Origin: Clostridia bacterium
GTDB taxonomy: Bacteria; Bacillota; Clostridia; Oscillospirales; CAG-272
Direction: 5' to 3'
Assembly: GCA_017472305.1 (NCBI GenBank)
Contig: JAFUQP010000035.1
Coordinates: 1-35,102, forward strand
DNA: 35,102 bases
Positions 32,700 to 35,102 of this stretch are shown one piece after another. Under the pieces are notes generated by a model. That model was given only the letters and a program-made list of their open reading frames with translations, ran no database searches and was not told the origin of the DNA. Within the stretch, counting starts at the first letter, position 1; each line of letters begins with the position of its first letter. Position numbers and translations under genes: made by a program.

Positions 32700-34763
32700 A
32701 TGCAAAAAATACCTTTCGAAAAATATAAAATAGATTTCCTCGGTGAAACGATAGAGGCAAGAGTGCCGTTCAGCGTTCATTCGGCGCTCCTTGCAGAGGG
32801 ACTCACCGTGCCGAAGAGCGCGGCAGAGGAGAGAAAATCCCTCGGAGAGCTTAAGATTTCAGCACAGCTCTTTGCCGACGGGGCGTTTCTGTCTTCGGAA
32901 TATCTGTATCTTCGCGTGTCGGGACTCACTCTCGGCTGTAGGCTCTTCCTTAACGGACAGGCTCTCGGCTATGCCGACTCAAGGAGCAGCCTTTCGTCCT
33001 TCTCGGTTAAGGAAAAGGCGACACTCGGAGAGAACAACCTCGAGCTTGTTTTCACAGGCACCGAGTCGGAGCTTCTTTATGCGGGGCTCGTCGGAAAAAT
33101 CGAGCTTGTGAGATTTAACAGCGCGATAATAGACAACGTATCGGTGACCGAAAGGCTTGACGGCACGTCAGTCACCCTCGAGATTAAAACCGACTTTATA
33201 GGCTCGATTGACGGCGTGCGCGCCGTGGCAACCCTCGTTTCGGGCTCGGGACAGATTTACTACGGCGGCTTGACGAAGGGAAGGGGAAAAATCACAGTCC
33301 CCGACCCGCTTCTATGGTGGCCGAGAGGTCTTGGAATACAGAATTTATATAAGCTGACGGTAAACCTCTACGGCGATATGGAGATTGAGGACACCGTCGA
33401 AATGCGAATTGGACTTTGCTCCTATGCAACCGCGGTTGACCAAAGGTCGGCGACTGTCGAGATAAACGGCGTGCCTATGCTTCCTATGGGCGCGGTATAC
33501 AGAGAAATCCCCGAGCCCTGTCCTGCCGTAAGGCGGCAGCGCACCGAGGCGGTTGTCGCTTCTGCCGCGATAGCAGGCTTCAACACCCTCGTAATTCCTG
33601 CGGGGGCGCCGCTTCCTGCCGAGGACTTTTACTCGCTTTGCGACCTTTACGGCATAGCCGTAATTCACGAGATAAAAACGCTGACACCCGAGATATGCGA
33701 CCTGCTTCTCCGTCGCTCGCATCACCCCTCGGTGAGGCTCTTTGACCTCTATACCTACGGCGAGTCGGTTGACGAGGTATGCGAGAAAATCCGCGCCCTT
33801 TACGGTGACGCTGAGCTATCCTTCTTTGAGAAGCTGCCGGAGTACCCCGCGTTTTCCTCGCTCGCGACCGAGAGCACCCTTGAGGAGCAGCTCACGCACC
33901 CCCTGCCGAATCCCTATTCGCGCGCGGCAGAGGCACTTATACCGAATATCGGCGGCGCGGTAAGCGCGCTTTCGGGCGAGTACCCATACCCCTCGTGCCT
34001 CTCGGACGTTGCCTATCTATCGCAGCTCCGTGCGGCGAGCGGTCTTGAAGGCGAAATGCTCACGAGGCGGCTTCGTGCGGGGGCAGGCGGCAGGGCGGTC
34101 TTTGACGGCATAGCGCCCATTGCAGAGGCAAGCAGCTCCGCCGTGCTCGACGGCAGCCTAAGATATAAGGCGCAGCTCTACAGAGCGAAAAGCTTCTTCT
34201 CCCCCGTGGTGCTCACCGCCTCGAGAGAGGGCGCGTCGGTCGCCTTCTCGGTTGTGAATTCGAGGAGAAGCGGACTTTCGGGAGAGATTGAATTCTCGGT
34301 GATAGATAATTCGAATAATAAGGTCTACTCGGGCAGAGAAAACTGTACTGTCGGCGAGGGAGAGGCAAGGCGGTTGTTCGTTGCCGACCTCTCGGAGTTC
34401 GTGTCGGGGTATGAGTCCGAAAGATACCTTGAGTATATTCTGCGCGAGGGCAGCACCGTGCTTTCGCGAGGTGTGCTTCTCTTCGTTCCCGCAAAGCACT
34501 TTGATTTTAAAAATCCTGCTATAAGACACGAAATAAGCGGCTCGCAGAGAAGGTATTCGATAACCCTCTCGGCAGAGAGCTTTGCCTATATGACCGAGGT
34601 GTCGTTCGGCTCGCTGCCGGTAAGGCTCTCTGATAACTATGTCGCCCTCACCTCGCGCTCGCCTCTGAAGCTTTCATTTGAAACCCCCGGCAAGGACCTC
34701 TCGCTCTCCGAACTCGAGGCGGCTCTCAAAATCAGATGCATCTACGACGTAATTAACCCATAA
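32700..34763 (+). CDS. GH2 beta-mannosidase-like protein, probably catalytically degenerate
   Basis: The 687-residue protein follows the GH2 beta-mannosidase layout: a sugar-binding-like jelly roll (1-140), an Ig-like domain ending in PDPLLWWPRGLGIQNLY (201-217), the barrel entry INGVPMLPMGAVY (255-267), DFYSLCDLYGIAVIHE (309-324), and C-terminal RYKAQLYRAKSFFSPV before further Ig-like domains. The catalytic regions are altered: after HHPSV (341-345) the usual LWCGNNE acid/base motif reads LFDLYTYGE, and the SEFG nucleophile motif appears as FEKL only about 22 residues later, whereas family members have about 100 residues between. There is no signal peptide. AAAGGAG lies 5 nt before the ATG. 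The gene lies 83 bp after map. Confidence 0.8.
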   Translation: MQKIPFEKYKIDFLGETIEARVPFSVHSALLAEGLTVPKSAAEERKSLGELKISAQLFADGAFLSSEYLYLRVSGLTLGCRLFLNGQALGYADSRSSLSSFSVKEKATLGENNLELVFTGTESELLYAGLVGKIELVRFNSAIIDNVSVTERLDGTSVTLEIKTDFIGSIDGVRAVATLVSGSGQIYYGGLTKGRGKITVPDPLLWWPRGLGIQNLYKLTVNLYGDMEIEDTVEMRIGLCSYATAVDQRSATVEINGVPMLPMGAVYREIPEPCPAVRRQRTEAVVASAAIAGFNTLVIPAGAPLPAEDFYSLCDLYGIAVIHEIKTLTPEICDLLLRRSHHPSVRLFDLYTYGESVDEVCEKIRALYGDAELSFFEKLPEYPAFSSLATESTLEEQLTHPLPNPYSRAAEALIPNIGGAVSALSGEYPYPSCLSDVAYLSQLRAASGLEGEMLTRRLRAGAGGRAVFDGIAPIAEASSSAVLDGSLRYKAQLYRAKSFFSPVVLTASREGASVAFSVVNSRRSGLSGEIEFSVIDNSNNKVYSGRENCTVGEGEARRLFVADLSEFVSGYESERYLEYILREGSTVLSRGVLLFVPAKHFDFKNPAIRHEISGSQRRYSITLSAESFAYMTEVSFGSLPVRLSDNYVALTSRSPLKLSFETPGKDLSLSELEAALKIRCIYDVINP

Positions 34764-34818
34764 GCTGTGTTATAAACCGCACTTTTGTAAACAAAAGGTT
34801 ACATAAACAGGTAAAAAC

Positions 34819-34872
34819 AGAGCAAGCGCAAAAGGAGAAAAAGTCCTTTTGTTCTTGCTCTTGTTTTTCTTT
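34819..34872 (+). terminator. Intrinsic terminator after the GH2-like gene
   Basis: AGAGCAAG (34819-34826) pairs with CTTGCTCT (34854-34861), extended by AAAAGGA/TCCTTTT inside; a T-rich tract follows. It closes the map/GH2 transcript. Confidence 0.9.
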
Positions 34873-34875
34873 CTG

Positions 34876-35102
34876 TCGATATATTCACTTTCGTGAAATA
34901 TGTTCACGAAAGATGAATTCGATATGTTCTCGCTTTGCTCGAACTCGATATATTGTCGCTACGCGCCAATTCGATATGAGATAAATCCCTCGAGCTTTTG
35001 ACATATCTCGCCTTTGGCGAGGAATGCAAAAGCATATCGAGTGCGTCAGCACATATCGAGTTTGTATATCTCGCCTTTGGCGAGGTATGCAAACCATATC
35101 GA
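34876..35102. repeat. Right-end hairpin repeat array
   Basis: TCGATAT occurs at 34876-34882, 34919-34925, 34945-34951 and 34971-34977, and its reverse complement ATATCGA at 35034-35040, 35053-35059 and 35096-35102. Between them lie hairpins such as TTCAC-TTTC-GTGAA, ATTGTCGC-TAC-GCGCCAAT (one mismatch), and the same long stems as at the left end. Bases 34993-35102 are identical to 1-110. GAGATAAATCCCTCG (34978-34992) is the exact reverse complement of 119-133, so the two ends look like the left and right halves of one symmetric element. Confidence 0.88.

Noticed and set aside
31843-32760. 305-residue minus-strand frame
   Set aside because: It is antisense to map, whose metal ligands are all present.
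34876-35102. CRISPR array
   Set aside because: The repeated words are 7 bases and change orientation, the intervening units are themselves hairpins of unequal length, and no cas gene is nearby.

Overview
The window is a chromosomal segment from an endospore-forming Bacillota of class Clostridia, probably an uncultured gut lineage. The grounds are a spoVAC-spoVAD-spoVAE operon, remB beside recF, RNase J, Soj/Spo0J-type ParA and ParB with canonical parS sites, AGGAGG-type ribosome binding sites, and sigma-A promoters of TTGACA/TATAAT type with 17-bp spacers. Taxonomy below class level cannot be read from the sequence.

Layout. Both ends (1-163 and 34876-35102) carry the same hairpin-rich repeat; 110 bp are identical and in the same orientation, so the piece probably ends where an assembly broke at a dispersed repeat. 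From 166 to 5.1 kb lie a membrane glycosyltransferase, a small tail-anchored protein with a HEPN-like RNxxxH motif, and a leftward operon of two histidine phosphatases and an exported protein. A gene-free stretch of about 1.45 kb (5113-6560) holds four parS sites and a hairpin-rich parA leader. Then parA, parB, a small membrane-anchored barrel-like protein and a two-TM protein run rightward.

From 24.9 kb back to 9.8 kb almost everything runs leftward: spoVAC-spoVAD-spoVAE, dnaA, dnaN, recF, remB, gyrB, gyrA, an HTH protein with a long Ala/Pro/Glu/Val linker, a tail-anchored small protein, rnj and a 4'-phosphopantetheinyl transferase. The dnaA-dnaN gap (21063-21350) looks like the unwinding part of oriC: an AT-rich stretch, TAA/TAG triplets, two abutting TGTTGAAAR 9-mers, three more copies and one perfect TTATCCACA box. 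Replication initiation, segregation (parABS) and topology (gyrase) therefore sit together, but spoVA replaces the usual rpmH-rnpA-yidC-jag-mnmE/G block upstream of dnaA, and parAB lies about 13 kb away on the other strand.

Right of spoVA (25-34.8 kb) are a DUF2752 protein, a DUF4190-like protein with an XRE regulator, a metallo-beta-lactamase-fold hydrolase, a PAP2 phosphatase, a PHP-domain phosphoesterase, a CtpE-like P-type ATPase, methionine aminopeptidase, and a GH2 beta-mannosidase-like protein whose catalytic barrel is shortened.

The points most worth a second look are the oriC architecture, the modular hairpin repeat with G-U wobble pairs that fit only one strand, GyrA carrying Ala and Gly at the two main quinolone-resistance positions, the shortened GH2 protein, and the structured leaders of parA and map. 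No CRISPR array, prophage, insertion sequence, rRNA or tRNA was seen.
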